Assembly (NCBI RefSeq): GCF_002119765.1
Contig: NZ_CP021112.1
Coordinates: forward strand, 3,466,501-3,530,500
Reading direction: 5' to 3'
Origin: Pseudorhodoplanes sinuspersici
GTDB taxonomy: Bacteria > Pseudomonadota > Alphaproteobacteria > Rhizobiales > Xanthobacteraceae
DNA: 64,000 nt
Position numbers and translations under genes: made by a program. Positions 1 to 8,012 of this stretch are shown here, piece by piece (within the stretch, counting starts at the first letter, position 1; the number at the start of each line of letters is the position of its first letter). Below the pieces are notes generated by a model. That model was not told the DNA's origin. It did not search any database and saw nothing but the letters and a program-made list of their open reading frames with translations.

Positions 1-79
1 GATTCAGACAGTTTTTGAGATGACGGCCTTGGACAAGGTGGGCGTCTTTTACCGGAGTATCGCAGCGTTATCGTTCTGA
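1..79 (+). CDS. C-terminal end of probable STAS-domain protein (partial)
   Basis: The frame that opens at base 2 is uninterrupted to a TGA at 77-79 and encodes about 25 residues containing FEMTALDKVGVFY. This resembles the last strand and helix of anti-sigma-factor-antagonist (STAS) domains, which often end in a phrase like F-E-x-T-x-L-D-K. The gene runs off the left edge of the window. Its end overlaps the end of the convergent LacI-family gene by 12 bases. The family call rests on one short motif and is tentative. Confidence 0.4.
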   Translation, partial: IQTVFEMTALDKVGVFYRSIAALSF

Positions 80-1135
80 TCGCGTTTGTGGTTTCGGCTT
101 TCTCGGAGCAGCGGTCGAAGACCGAACGATCAGTATCGGCTGCAGAGTGACGTTGTGCTTGGCCTTATCGGGATTCTCGATCACCTGCCTCAGCAGCTCC
201 GCAGCTTGCCGTCCCATTTCGTGATGGTCGATGCGAATGGTGGTGAGCGGCGGCTCTATCATGTCGACGAGTTGCATGTCGTTGTGGCCAACAACCGAAA
301 TCTCGGCAGGGCAGTTAATGCCCCGCTCCCGGAAAACATCATAGACGCCGAGTGCAAGGAGGTCGTTGGCGGCAACGATTGCGGTCACTTGAGGGTGTGA
401 ATCGAGTAGTCTGCGAGCGGCATGTGCGCCCTCATGCCGCGAGTAGCTTTTCGCGATCTGGCAGGGTGAGTTCTCGGTGAGCCCGTGCCTGGCCATGGCG
501 CGGCCGAAACCGCGCCGGCGCAGATATCCGGTCGAATGTTGGGCGGGACCGGCGATATGGCCGATGATTTTGTGAGTGAGGCTGACCAGATGATCCACGG
601 CCATTTGCATGCCCAACTCGTCGTCCGAAACGACGCTTGAGAGGCGCGATTGAGCTTCCGCGCGATTGACCAGCACTGCGGGGATGTTCTGTTCCAAACA
701 GAAAGCGACAAGCGGGTCATCCTTGCTGACCGTCGCGAGGATAAATCCATCGACCCTGCGCGCCATGAGGCCGGAAGCAATATTGAGCTGCTTATCCTTG
801 TCGCTCCCGACGTCCGCGACGATGACGGTGTATCCTTCCGTCGCCAGGCGTTCGCTGGCGCCGCTGAGGATGGGCGCAAAGACACTGTTGGAAATGTCGG
901 GAACGAGGATGGCGGCGAGTTTCGATCGCCCGGTGCGCAGACTCGCGGCGACCGGGTCGGGGTGGTAACCGAGTTCCTGCGCCGCATCGAGCACCTTCTG
1001 TGCGACACTCGGGAGCACCATGGAGCGGGTTACCGGATTAAGCGCGCGCGACGCCGTGGATGCGTGCACGCCGGCACGGTCGGCGACGAGTTTCAATGTC
1101 ACGCGGCGTTTTTTGATGGGATCCAGCGGTTTCAT
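68..1135 (-). CDS. LacI-family transcriptional regulator
   Basis: A 355-residue DNA-binding repressor of normal LacI/GalR length. Residues about 12-34 form the LacI helix-turn-helix (VTLKLVADRAGVHASTASRAL), followed by a hinge and a periplasmic-binding-protein-like effector domain (LAAILVPDISNSVFAPIL; later VVGHNDMQLVDMIEPPLTTI). It is divergent from the M24/2-oxoacid dehydrogenase operon. The shared intergenic region holds two LacI-type operator sequences, so it most likely represses both itself and that operon until an unknown effector, perhaps a sugar-acid or hydroxyacid, binds. The family assignment is firm; the effector is unknown. Confidence 0.93.
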   Translation of the reverse strand: MKPLDPIKKRRVTLKLVADRAGVHASTASRALNPVTRSMVLPSVAQKVLDAAQELGYHPDPVAASLRTGRSKLAAILVPDISNSVFAPILSGASERLATEGYTVIVADVGSDKDKQLNIASGLMARRVDGFILATVSKDDPLVAFCLEQNIPAVLVNRAEAQSRLSSVVSDDELGMQMAVDHLVSLTHKIIGHIAGPAQHSTGYLRRRGFGRAMARHGLTENSPCQIAKSYSRHEGAHAARRLLDSHPQVTAIVAANDLLALGVYDVFRERGINCPAEISVVGHNDMQLVDMIEPPLTTIRIDHHEMGRQAAELLRQVIENPDKAKHNVTLQPILIVRSSTAAPRKPKPQTRSER

Positions 1136-1170
1136 GCTTCTGACATCGGAAGATGATCCTCACCATAGCC

Positions 1171-1198
1171 GAAATGTACAAACGATTGCATACATTTC
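1171..1198. promoter_or_regulatory. LacI-type operator near the repressor start
   Basis: TACAAACGATTGCA at 1177-1190 is an imperfect dyad around a central CG and shares its right half (CGATTGCA) with the perfect palindrome at 1285-1298. It sits inside a longer inverted repeat, GAAATGTA (1171-1178) / TACATTTC (1191-1198). It lies about 40 bases upstream of the LacI-family start codon, where an autorepression site would be expected. Binding is inferred. Confidence 0.5.
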
Positions 1199-1259
1199 GT
1201 CACATGAAACACTAGTATAGCGGTGCCATAGGAGCGAAAAACGGCTGGAGTCGGATCGG

Positions 1260-1298
1260 TTGACAACCTAAGCGCCAGCTTTTATGCAATCGATTGCA
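1260..1298 (+). promoter_or_regulatory. Promoter overlapped by LacI operator
   Basis: A perfect -35 hexamer TTGACA (1260-1265) is followed after 17 bases by TATGCA (1283-1288). A perfect 14-base palindrome TGCAATCGATTGCA (1285-1298) overlaps this -10 element and has the central CG typical of LacI-family operators. The arrangement suits repression of the operon that starts at 1312. The TTG at 1294 lies inside the operator and is therefore an unlikely start codon. Confidence 0.6.
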
Positions 1299-1311
1299 GG
1301 GAGAAGCGCCA

Positions 1312-2604
1312 ATGACCGAGCCTCGGATCGTTTCAGCCGAAGACATCAACCCGCGTCATAACTGGGGCCGGGCGCTGCCGTCTCTGGGCATCATGGGGGT
1401 CGATTTCGAGGAGCGCGTCGATTATCGCCGGCTGCATACCTACCGGCTCTCTCGCGCGCGGATGGCGCTGGATAATTCAGAGCTCGGCGCGCTGCTGGTG
1501 TTCGATGTCAACAACATCCGCTACCTGACCTCGACCAAGATCGGCGAATGGGAGCGCGACAAGCTTTCGCGCTGGGCGCTGCTGACACGCGGTTCGCCCG
1601 ATCCGATCCTGTGGGATTTCGGCTCGGCGGCCGTGCATCACAAGCTGTATGCGCCATGGCTGAAGCCGGAGAATTGCAAGGCTGGTCTCGTCGGTTTGCG
1701 CGGCACGGTCAATCCGGCCTTCGGTCTGATGAAGCGGCATGCGGAAGAGATCGCAGCGCTGTTGCGCGAAGCCGGCGTTGCCGACATGCCGCTTGGTGTC
1801 GACATCATCGAGCCGCCGATGATGTTCGAACTGGAGAAAGCCGGACTGAAGGTTAAGGACGGCCAGCAGGTGATGCTGGAGGCGCGCGAGATCAAATCGA
1901 TCGACGAGATCGCGCTGCTCAATCGCGCCGCGGCGATGGTCGACGGCGCCTATGACCTGATCAACGAGAAGCTGCGGCCGGGCGTGCGCGAGAACGACAT
2001 CGTCGCCGAGGTGAACAAGTTTCTCTACACCCACGGTTCCGACGATGTCGAAGCAATCAATGCGATTTCCGGCGAGCGCTGCAATCCGCATCCGCATAAT
2101 TTCACCGACCGGCTGATCCGGCCGGGCGATCAGGCCTTCTTCGATATCCTGCAGAGCTTCATGGGCTATCGCACCTGCTATTACCGCACCTTCAATGTGG
2201 TGCGCGCGACCGACAGTCAGCGCGACGCCTACAAGAAGGCGCGTGAATGGCTCGACAATGCGATGGCGCGGATCAAGCCGGGGGCGATGACCTCGCAGAT
2301 CTGCGAAGCGTTTCCGAAGGCGCCCGAGTTCGGTTTCCCCGACGAGATGAGCGCCTTCGGCCTGCAATTCGCGCACGGCCTTGGCCTTGCGCTGCACGAG
2401 CGGCCGATCATCTCGCGTGTTGTGTCGATGGATCACCCGACCGAGATCAAGGAAGGCATGGTGTTCGCGATCGAGACCTATTGCCCGGCGACCGACGGCT
2501 ATTCCGGCGCCCGCATCGAGGAAGAGGTCGTGGTCACCGACAAGGGCTGCAAGGTGATCTCGCTGTTCCCGGCCGAAGAGCTGCCGATCTCGGCGAAGTA
2601 TTGA
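1312..2604 (+). CDS. M24-family (aminopeptidase P/creatinase/DddP-like) protein
   Basis: 430 residues from the ATG at 1312, which has GGGAGAAG just upstream. The N-terminal creatinase-like domain contains LLVFDVNNIRYLTST, and a pita-bread catalytic domain begins near residue 205. Metal-ligand positions can be read as Asp278 (FFDIL), His355 (FAHGLG), Glu388 (AIETY) and Glu403 (RIEEE). The second ligand Asp, expected in G-Y-x-S-D-x-T-R-T-F, is Cys289 here (GYRTCYYRTF). The layout and length resemble DddP/creatinase-type lyases more than peptidases. It is the first gene of a LacI-controlled operon with a hydroxyacid dehydrogenase and a 2-oxoacid dehydrogenase complex, so it probably cleaves the primary substrate. 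The substrate is unknown. Confidence 0.8.
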   Translation: MTEPRIVSAEDINPRHNWGRALPSLGIMGVDFEERVDYRRLHTYRLSRARMALDNSELGALLVFDVNNIRYLTSTKIGEWERDKLSRWALLTRGSPDPILWDFGSAAVHHKLYAPWLKPENCKAGLVGLRGTVNPAFGLMKRHAEEIAALLREAGVADMPLGVDIIEPPMMFELEKAGLKVKDGQQVMLEAREIKSIDEIALLNRAAAMVDGAYDLINEKLRPGVRENDIVAEVNKFLYTHGSDDVEAINAISGERCNPHPHNFTDRLIRPGDQAFFDILQSFMGYRTCYYRTFNVVRATDSQRDAYKKAREWLDNAMARIKPGAMTSQICEAFPKAPEFGFPDEMSAFGLQFAHGLGLALHERPIISRVVSMDHPTEIKEGMVFAIETYCPATDGYSGARIEEEVVVTDKGCKVISLFPAEELPISAKY

Positions 2605-2657
2605 TCCCGAAATCCTGATACATTGTCACATATATCGACGCATAGCGGAGGAAACAC

Positions 2658-3611
2658 ATGGCACTGAAACTTGGCTGGATCGGCGTCGGACGCATGGGCT
2701 ACCAGATGGCCGAGCGGCTCCTGATTGCAGGGCAGGATGTCTCGATCTGGAACCGCACCAAGTCCAAGGCCGAGCCGCTGACCAAGCTCGGTGGCAAGGT
2801 GGTCGATAAACTCGCCGATCTCTCAGGCGTCGATATTCTGTTTGCCATTGTCTCCGAAGGAAAGGATCTCGAAGAGGTCTATTTCGGCAAGGACGGCATT
2901 GTCACCAATGCCAAAGGCAAGCTGCCGAAGATCTTCGTCGATTGCTCGTCGATTTCGGTTGAGGATTCCGAGCGCATTCGTGCGCGTCTGAAGGAGCACA
3001 ATATCGATTTCGTGTGTTCGCCGGTGTCCGGCAACGCTCTCGTCATCAAGGCCGGCAAGCTCTCTGCTGTCGTTTCGGGTCCCGAGGCCGCTGCCAAGCA
3101 GGCGATGCCGCTGATCGAGATTTTCGCGCCGCGCGGCGTGTCGTATGTGGGTGAGGGCGAACTCGCCCGCATCTGCAAGATTGCCCATAACGTGATGCTG
3201 GGCGTCGTCATCGAGAACCTGACCGAGATCACGCTGCTCGCCAACAAGATGGGCGTGCCGCGTCATGCTTTCCTCGCCTTCATGAACAATGGCGTCATGG
3301 GATCGATGTTCACCGCCTACAAGACGCCGGCTTTGGTCAATCTCGACTGGACCACGACTTTCACGCCGGAATTGCTGCGCAAGGATCTCGACCTTGGTCT
3401 CGAACTCGGCCGCGAATGGGACGTGCCAATGCCGGTTACCGCAGCAACGCGCGAGGTTTTGCAGCAGCATATCGGCAAGGCGCTGTCACAGCCGAACAGC
3501 AAGGACATCCTGGCGCAGGACTTTGCCAAGATGGCGGAAACCATGGCCGAGCTGGCGGGCATGAAGCTGACCAGCGAAAACAAGAATGTCGGCACCGGAC
3601 TCGAGAGCTAG
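2658..3611 (+). CDS. Beta-hydroxyacid dehydrogenase (3-hydroxyisobutyrate dehydrogenase family)
   Basis: 317 residues, the usual size for the family. The N-terminal Rossmann motif GVGRMG lies at residues 9-14, the substrate loop is DCSSISVEDS near residue 95, and the catalytic Lys174 and Asn178 lie in KIAHNVMLG. It should oxidise a 2- or 3-hydroxyacid to the corresponding semialdehyde or oxoacid with NAD(P)+. GGAGG lies 8 bases before the ATG. It follows the M24 gene by about 50 bases and precedes the E1alpha gene, suggesting it makes a 2-oxoacid or related product for the complex encoded downstream. The exact substrate is not visible. Confidence 0.85.
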   Translation: MALKLGWIGVGRMGYQMAERLLIAGQDVSIWNRTKSKAEPLTKLGGKVVDKLADLSGVDILFAIVSEGKDLEEVYFGKDGIVTNAKGKLPKIFVDCSSISVEDSERIRARLKEHNIDFVCSPVSGNALVIKAGKLSAVVSGPEAAAKQAMPLIEIFAPRGVSYVGEGELARICKIAHNVMLGVVIENLTEITLLANKMGVPRHAFLAFMNNGVMGSMFTAYKTPALVNLDWTTTFTPELLRKDLDLGLELGREWDVPMPVTAATREVLQQHIGKALSQPNSKDILAQDFAKMAETMAELAGMKLTSENKNVGTGLES

Positions 3612-3623
3612 GCGGATGCTGCC

Positions 3624-4646
3624 ATGAAACCGTTGCAGAAGAGCGAGATTTCCTCGTCGAACGACGACCTTGGCGAGGACGTGCGACTTGAGCTGTACCG
3701 TCTGCAGTTTCTGCTGCGCGAGGCAGAGCAGCGGGCGTTCGATCTGTTTTTGCAGAACCTGGTGAAGGGCACGAGCCATCTGTCGCTCGGGCAGGAAGCG
3801 GTGGCGGCCGGCTTTGCAGCAGCGATGAAGCCCGGCGATTTGTCGTTTTGCACTTACAGAGGCCATGCGCATACGCTGGCACGCGGTGTGCCGGTAGAGC
3901 AGGTGCTCGGCGAATTGATGGGCCGCGACAACGGCCTGATGCGCGGCAAGGGCGGCTCGATGCATCTGACGTCCGTTGAGCACGGGGTGATGGGCTCGTA
4001 TGCCATCATCGGCGCGCATCTGCCGATCGCCTGCGGCGCGGCGTGGCGTGCGCAATATAAAGGACAGGATGATGTGTCGGTGTGCTTCTTCGGCGATGGT
4101 ACCACCAATATTGGTGCCTTCCATGAGGCGCTGAACTTCGCCGCGATCTGGAAACTGCCGGTGATCTTCGTCTGCGAAAACAACCATTACATGGAATATA
4201 CGCCGATCGGCGATGTGACGGCGGTGCCGCATCCGGCCGCCGATCGTGCGTCCGCTTACGGACTTGAGCGCATCATCGTCGATGGCAACGATGCCGACGC
4301 AGTCTATCGCACGGCGATGGCGGCCTATGACAAGGCGCGCAAGGGCGAAGGCCCGTCATTGATCGAATGCATCACCTATCGGCACAGCGGCCATTCGCGC
4401 GCCGACCCGGCCAAGTATCGCCCCGAAGGCGAACTCGAGAAATGGAAGGAGCGCGACCCGGTCAAGGTCTATCGCGAGCGCCTGCTCGATTTCGGTATCG
4501 ACAAGGATGTCATTCTCGGCATCGAAAGCGCGATCAAGCGTGAGGTCGACGATGCGACCGACCAATGCAAGGCCGCGCCGATTCCATCGCAGGACATCAT
4601 CATGACCGACGTGTATGCCGATGGAGGTTTCGCATGGCGGAACTGA
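3624..4646 (+). CDS. Thiamine diphosphate-dependent dehydrogenase E1 component, alpha subunit
   Basis: 340 residues, matching E1alpha of acetoin/pyruvate/branched-chain 2-oxoacid dehydrogenases. The ThDP-binding motif runs from GDG (157-159) to NN (186-187), and the conserved loop YRHSGHSRADP follows near residue 250. With E1beta it decarboxylates a 2-oxoacid, or cleaves acetoin, and passes the acyl group to lipoyl-E2. The last 13 bases overlap the E1beta gene, so the two are translationally coupled. Acetoin or pyruvate specificity cannot be decided from sequence; the operon partners argue for a dedicated catabolic complex rather than housekeeping PDH. Confidence 0.88.
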   Translation: MKPLQKSEISSSNDDLGEDVRLELYRLQFLLREAEQRAFDLFLQNLVKGTSHLSLGQEAVAAGFAAAMKPGDLSFCTYRGHAHTLARGVPVEQVLGELMGRDNGLMRGKGGSMHLTSVEHGVMGSYAIIGAHLPIACGAAWRAQYKGQDDVSVCFFGDGTTNIGAFHEALNFAAIWKLPVIFVCENNHYMEYTPIGDVTAVPHPAADRASAYGLERIIVDGNDADAVYRTAMAAYDKARKGEGPSLIECITYRHSGHSRADPAKYRPEGELEKWKERDPVKVYRERLLDFGIDKDVILGIESAIKREVDDATDQCKAAPIPSQDIIMTDVYADGGFAWRN

Positions 4647-5614
4647 CCTATCGCGACGCGGTTGCGCGCGGCATTGCTCAGGAAATGGCGCGCGATCCGG
4701 ATGTGGTGTTTCTCGGCGAGGACGTCGCCAAGGCTGGCGGCGTGTTCAAGGCGACTGTCGGTCTCTACGAGCAGTTCGGTCCGTTGCGCGTGCGCGACAC
4801 GCCGATCTCCGAACAGGCGATTCTCGGCGCGGCCATGGGCGCGGCGATGACGGGCCTCAAGCCGATTGCCGAGATCATGTTCTCGGACTTTCTGGCGGTG
4901 TGCTTCGATTACATCGCCAATGAATTCCCGAAGAGCCGCTACATGACCAACGGGCAGGTGAAATGTCCGCTGGTGGTGCGCACCGGCAATGGCGCCGGCT
5001 CGCGCTTTGGCGCCCAGCATTCGCAGAGCGTCGAGAACTGGTGCATGATGATCCCGGGTCTGAAGGTCGTCGCACCCTCAAGCCCGCGTGATGTGATCGG
5101 CCTTCTCGCCGCGGCGGTGCGCGATCCAGACCCCGTGATCTTCTTCGAGCACAAGTCGCTCTATCCGATGAAGGGCGAGGTGCCGGACGGCGAAATTGTC
5201 GACACGCTCGGCACGGCCAAGATCGTGCGGCCCGGCAAGGACGCAACCATTCTGGCGCTGGCGCTCATGGTGCCGCGCGCGCTCGAAGCCGCGGAGAAGT
5301 TGAAGGCCGAACACGGCATCGATTGCGAAGTGGTCGATGTGCGCTCGCTGGTGCCGCTCGATACGCAGACGATCCTCGGCTCGGTCGCGCGCACGCACCG
5401 GCTGTTTACGGTTGAGGAAAATCCGCGGCTGTGCGGCTGGGGTGCGGAGATCGCCTCGATCGTTGCCGACGAGGCTTTCTACGATCTCGATGGACCGATC
5501 GTGCGCATCACCACGCCGCATATTCCGCTGCCGGCGGCCGATGTGCTCGAAGACACGGTGTTGCCGACGCCCGGCCGCATCGCCGAGCGTGTGCGACAGT
5601 CGCTCGGTTCGTAA
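4634..5614 (+). CDS. 2-oxoacid/acetoin dehydrogenase E1 component, beta subunit
   Basis: 326 residues from the ATG at 4634 (MAELTYRDAVARG), inside the end of the E1alpha gene and preceded by GGAGG. The longer upstream frame has no family similarity. Typical E1beta features are FLGEDVAKAGGVFKAT near the N-terminus, RDTPISEQAILGAAMGAAMTGLKPIAE, and the C-terminal transketolase domain (VVDVRSLVPLDTQTI, VEENPRLCGWGAEIA). It forms the alpha2beta2 E1 with the previous gene product. No E3 (dihydrolipoamide dehydrogenase) gene follows, so a shared E3 encoded elsewhere is inferred. Confidence 0.88.
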   Translation: MAELTYRDAVARGIAQEMARDPDVVFLGEDVAKAGGVFKATVGLYEQFGPLRVRDTPISEQAILGAAMGAAMTGLKPIAEIMFSDFLAVCFDYIANEFPKSRYMTNGQVKCPLVVRTGNGAGSRFGAQHSQSVENWCMMIPGLKVVAPSSPRDVIGLLAAAVRDPDPVIFFEHKSLYPMKGEVPDGEIVDTLGTAKIVRPGKDATILALALMVPRALEAAEKLKAEHGIDCEVVDVRSLVPLDTQTILGSVARTHRLFTVEENPRLCGWGAEIASIVADEAFYDLDGPIVRITTPHIPLPAADVLEDTVLPTPGRIAERVRQSLGS

Positions 5615-5654
5615 CATCACGGCGGAGTTCACCGCTGCTCGTTGAGAGGGACGA

Positions 5655-7007
5655 ATGGACATCCTGATGCCGCAGCTCGGCGAGACGGTGGCCGAGGGCA
5701 AGATCACCCGCTGGTACAAGGCGACGGGTGATGCTGTTCAGCCCGGCGACAATCTGTTCGAGATCGAGACCGACAAGACTTCGATGGAGGTGCCGGCGAC
5801 CAGCGCCGGTGTGCTGGCGGAGATCCGTGTTGCGACCGGAGATGTCGCGCCGGTCGGCGCTGTTGTTGCGGTGCTGGCGGCATCGGCGGAAGCGGCCGAA
5901 GCGCATCAGCCGGCTGCAAAGCAATCAGCGCAGCCACAAGCTCCACTCATTCCCGCGCAGGCGGGAATCCAGAATCAAACAAGCCTGGATCCCCGCTTTC
6001 GCGGGGATGAGCGGATAGTGGTTGGCATCCCGGCAGCCAAGCCGATCCCCATGGACCTGTTCCGCGAAGTGCGCACGCCGGAACGCAATTACGGGCCCGC
6101 GCGCATCGGCGGCATCAGCGTGACTCCGCTCGCGCGGCGTCTGGCCGGCGAGAACGGCATCGATCTGTCGCGCATCACAGGTTCCGGTCCGCATGGCCGT
6201 ATCGTTGCGCGCGACGTGGAGGGACAGATCAGACGCGCGCCTGCCGGTGCACCGGCGGCCGGGCCATCGGCGTCCGACATTCTCGCGCTCTACCGCGATG
6301 TGCCGTTCAATGAAGTGCCGCTCGACGGCATGCGCAAGACCATTGCCGCACGGCTGACGCAGGCCAAGCAGATCATTCCGCATTTCTATCTCAACGCCGA
6401 CGTCAGCATCGATGCGCTGCTCAAGCTGCGCGCCGAAGCGAATGCGGCTGCGCCGCGGCCGGACGGCGCAGCGGACTATCGCATCTCCGTCAATGACTTC
6501 GTCATCAAGGCGCTGGCGTTGGCGCTGATACGTGTACCGGCGACCAATGCTGTCTGGGCTGACGACCGCATTCTGCGTTTCAACCGCGCCGATATTGGCG
6601 TTGCGGTCGCCATCGACGGCGGCTTGCTGACGCCGGTGCTGCGCGCGGCAAACGAAAAGTCGCTTAGCGCGATCTCGAATGAGATGCGATCGTTGGCTGA
6701 GCGTGCGCGCGACAAGAAACTGAAGCCGGAAGAGTATCAGGGCGGCGTCAGCGCCATTTCCAATCTCGGCATGTATGGCGTGCGTGATTTTGCGGCCATC
6801 ATTAACCCGCCGCAATCGACCATCCTCGCAGTCGGCGCTTCGCAGCGCCGTCCGGTCGAAACCGAGGATGGCGGCGTGCGTTTCGAAAGCCAGATGACCA
6901 TCACGCTGTCGTGCGATCACCGCGTCATCGATGGCGCGCTCGGGGCGCAACTGCTGGCGGCCGTGAAAAACTACCTCGAACAGCCGCTGACGATGCTGGT
7001 GGCTTAA
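5655..7007 (+). CDS. Dihydrolipoamide acyltransferase (E2) with an inserted repeat peptide
   Basis: 450 residues. An N-terminal lipoyl domain carries the lipoylated Lys41 (ETDKTSMEV). A peripheral subunit-binding domain lies at about 133-185 (VTPLARRLAGENGIDLSRITGSGPHGRIVARDV). The C-terminal CAT domain ends in the catalytic H422-x3-D426-G motif. It transfers the acyl group to CoA. The linker at residues about 99-120 (LIPAQAGIQNQTSLDPRFRGDE) is the translation of an intergenic palindromic repeat that has entered the gene in frame. The gene closes the operon; no E3 gene is adjacent. Confidence 0.9.
   Translation: MDILMPQLGETVAEGKITRWYKATGDAVQPGDNLFEIETDKTSMEVPATSAGVLAEIRVATGDVAPVGAVVAVLAASAEAAEAHQPAAKQSAQPQAPLIPAQAGIQNQTSLDPRFRGDERIVVGIPAAKPIPMDLFREVRTPERNYGPARIGGISVTPLARRLAGENGIDLSRITGSGPHGRIVARDVEGQIRRAPAGAPAAGPSASDILALYRDVPFNEVPLDGMRKTIAARLTQAKQIIPHFYLNADVSIDALLKLRAEANAAAPRPDGAADYRISVNDFVIKALALALIRVPATNAVWADDRILRFNRADIGVAVAIDGGLLTPVLRAANEKSLSAISNEMRSLAERARDKKLKPEEYQGGVSAISNLGMYGVRDFAAIINPPQSTILAVGASQRRPVETEDGGVRFESQMTITLSCDHRVIDGALGAQLLAAVKNYLEQPLTMLVA
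5949..6008 (+). repeat. Palindromic repeat inserted in frame in the E2 gene
   Basis: Two hairpins in tandem: ATTCCCGC (5949-5956)/GCGGGAAT (5961-5968) and ATCCCCGC (5989-5996)/GCGGGGAT (6001-6008). A second copy of the same double-hairpin design lies between genes at 30930-30988. Here it lies wholly inside an open reading frame and codes for an exposed linker. Confidence 0.85.
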
Positions 7008-7022
7008 AGGTTTGGCAAACCT
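7008..7022. terminator. Possible weak bidirectional stem-loop
   Basis: AGGTTT (7008-7013)/AAACCT (7017-7022) forms a six-pair hairpin with a three-base loop between the convergent E2 and IclR genes. There is no T-tract, so termination activity is uncertain. Confidence 0.25.
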
Positions 7023-7034
7023 GCCATCTGCTCG

Positions 7035-7754
7035 TCAGGCCGTAATGACGCGCGATGCGCTGACGATCTTTTCAGTCAGCGTATCGAGCTGTTGCTCGGC
7101 TGACTTGTCATCCTTCATGACAATGCAGAAACTGCCGATGACGCCGCCATCCTTTCCAAAGATTGGACTTGCGATACCGAGAAGACCGCGGTCCAGATCG
7201 CCCCGCGTCACCAGGACGCCGGCATTGCGGATCAGTCGCAGACGCTTCTTGGTGATGGGCCAGGTGGAACCGAGGCCTGCGGCGGTGACGTCTTTCTGAT
7301 TTTGTTCGATCAAGGGACGGACAACACGCGCCGGCAAATGCGCCATAATGACTTTTGAAGCCGCCCCACGATGGAGCGGCATCGGCCGGCCGCGTTCGTA
7401 GCTATAGGCAAATCCGGGTTTGCCGACGTCGTGGGTGTAGATGCACATCACCTGGTTGCGATAAAGCCGGCAAACAAACAGCACCGACGGAATTTCGATG
7501 GTCGGGGCCAGCCTTTGCATCAGCGTGTCAGCGGACGTGATGAGCGGGTCGAGCATCCGCATTTGACGATCGAGCATTGTGATCGTCGGTCCAAGCACGT
7601 ATTGGCCAGTGCTGATCGCGACAATCAGCCCTGCATCGGACAATTTGCGAAAATATCGATAGGTCGTGCTCTGAGCTAATCCCAGTTCCTCGGCGGCTTG
7701 CTCGACGGTCCATCGCGGCTGCTCGAAGGTGAACAGGCCAAATACCGAGAGCAA
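7035..7754 (-). CDS. IclR-family transcriptional regulator
   Basis: 239 residues with an N-terminal winged helix (AAEELGLAQSTTYRYFRKLSDAGLI) and a C-terminal IclR effector domain (RGRPMPLHRGAASKVIMAHLP, SPIFGKDGGVIGSFCIVM). The start is uncertain. The first usable codon after the upstream stop is a TTG at 7754, yet the frame upstream (DSALVSISDKLLSVFGLF) still looks like a family N-terminus, so a non-standard start or a short N-terminal loss is possible. It is divergent from the FAH-family/hydroxylase genes, which it probably controls through the palindrome at 7810-7838. Confidence 0.85.
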   Translation of the reverse strand: MLSVFGLFTFEQPRWTVEQAAEELGLAQSTTYRYFRKLSDAGLIVAISTGQYVLGPTITMLDRQMRMLDPLITSADTLMQRLAPTIEIPSVLFVCRLYRNQVMCIYTHDVGKPGFAYSYERGRPMPLHRGAASKVIMAHLPARVVRPLIEQNQKDVTAAGLGSTWPITKKRLRLIRNAGVLVTRGDLDRGLLGIASPIFGKDGGVIGSFCIVMKDDKSAEQQLDTLTEKIVSASRVITA

Positions 7755-7803
7755 CTTATCGGAGATGCTGACCAGAGCCGAATCCCTTCGCGTGCGGGCC
7801 TAG

Positions 7804-7847
7804 ATCACGATGATTTTGGATCGATGATCCAAAATCATAAACGTGAT
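7804..7847. promoter_or_regulatory. Operator-like long palindrome
   Basis: ATGATTTTGGATC (7810-7822) and GATCCAAAATCAT (7826-7838) are perfect 13-base arms around GAT, flanked by an outer pair ATCACG (7804-7809)/CGTGAT (7842-7847). It lies directly upstream of the IclR-family start and about 250 bases before the divergent FAH gene. A transcription-factor operator, probably for the neighbouring IclR protein, is the simplest reading. Confidence 0.55.
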
Positions 7848-7862
7848 CGATTCTTATACATT

Positions 7863-7913
7863 AGAGCATGATGTCGTCCGAAAACCGCATCGCACTTTTC
7901 GGCATCATGCTCT
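7863..7913. repeat. Intergenic palindromic repeat (GAGCATGATG family)
   Basis: Nested inverted repeats AGAGCATGATG (7863-7873)/CATCATGCTCT (7903-7913) and CCGAAAA (7878-7884)/TTTTCGG (7896-7902). The pattern is familiar from dispersed repeats in rhizobial genomes (general knowledge); no second copy lies in this window. Confidence 0.6.
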
Positions 7914-8012
7914 TGGGGGCGGTAGCGGCAGATGTCCCTGGTCTTCAACCGAGGCCGGATATTGGGTGACCCAGACAGAAATTTAAAGACATTTTTCTTG
8001 TTTTCTGGGAAA

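Noticed and set aside
1477-2436. 319-residue frame on the minus strand opposite the M24 gene.
   Set aside because: Antisense shadow caused by high GC; its sequence is His/Arg-rich without family motifs, while the plus-strand gene has clear M24 features.
5949-6008. The repeats considered as a CRISPR array or attachment site.
   Set aside because: Only two separate copies exist in the window and there is no regular spacer unit, integrase or cas gene.
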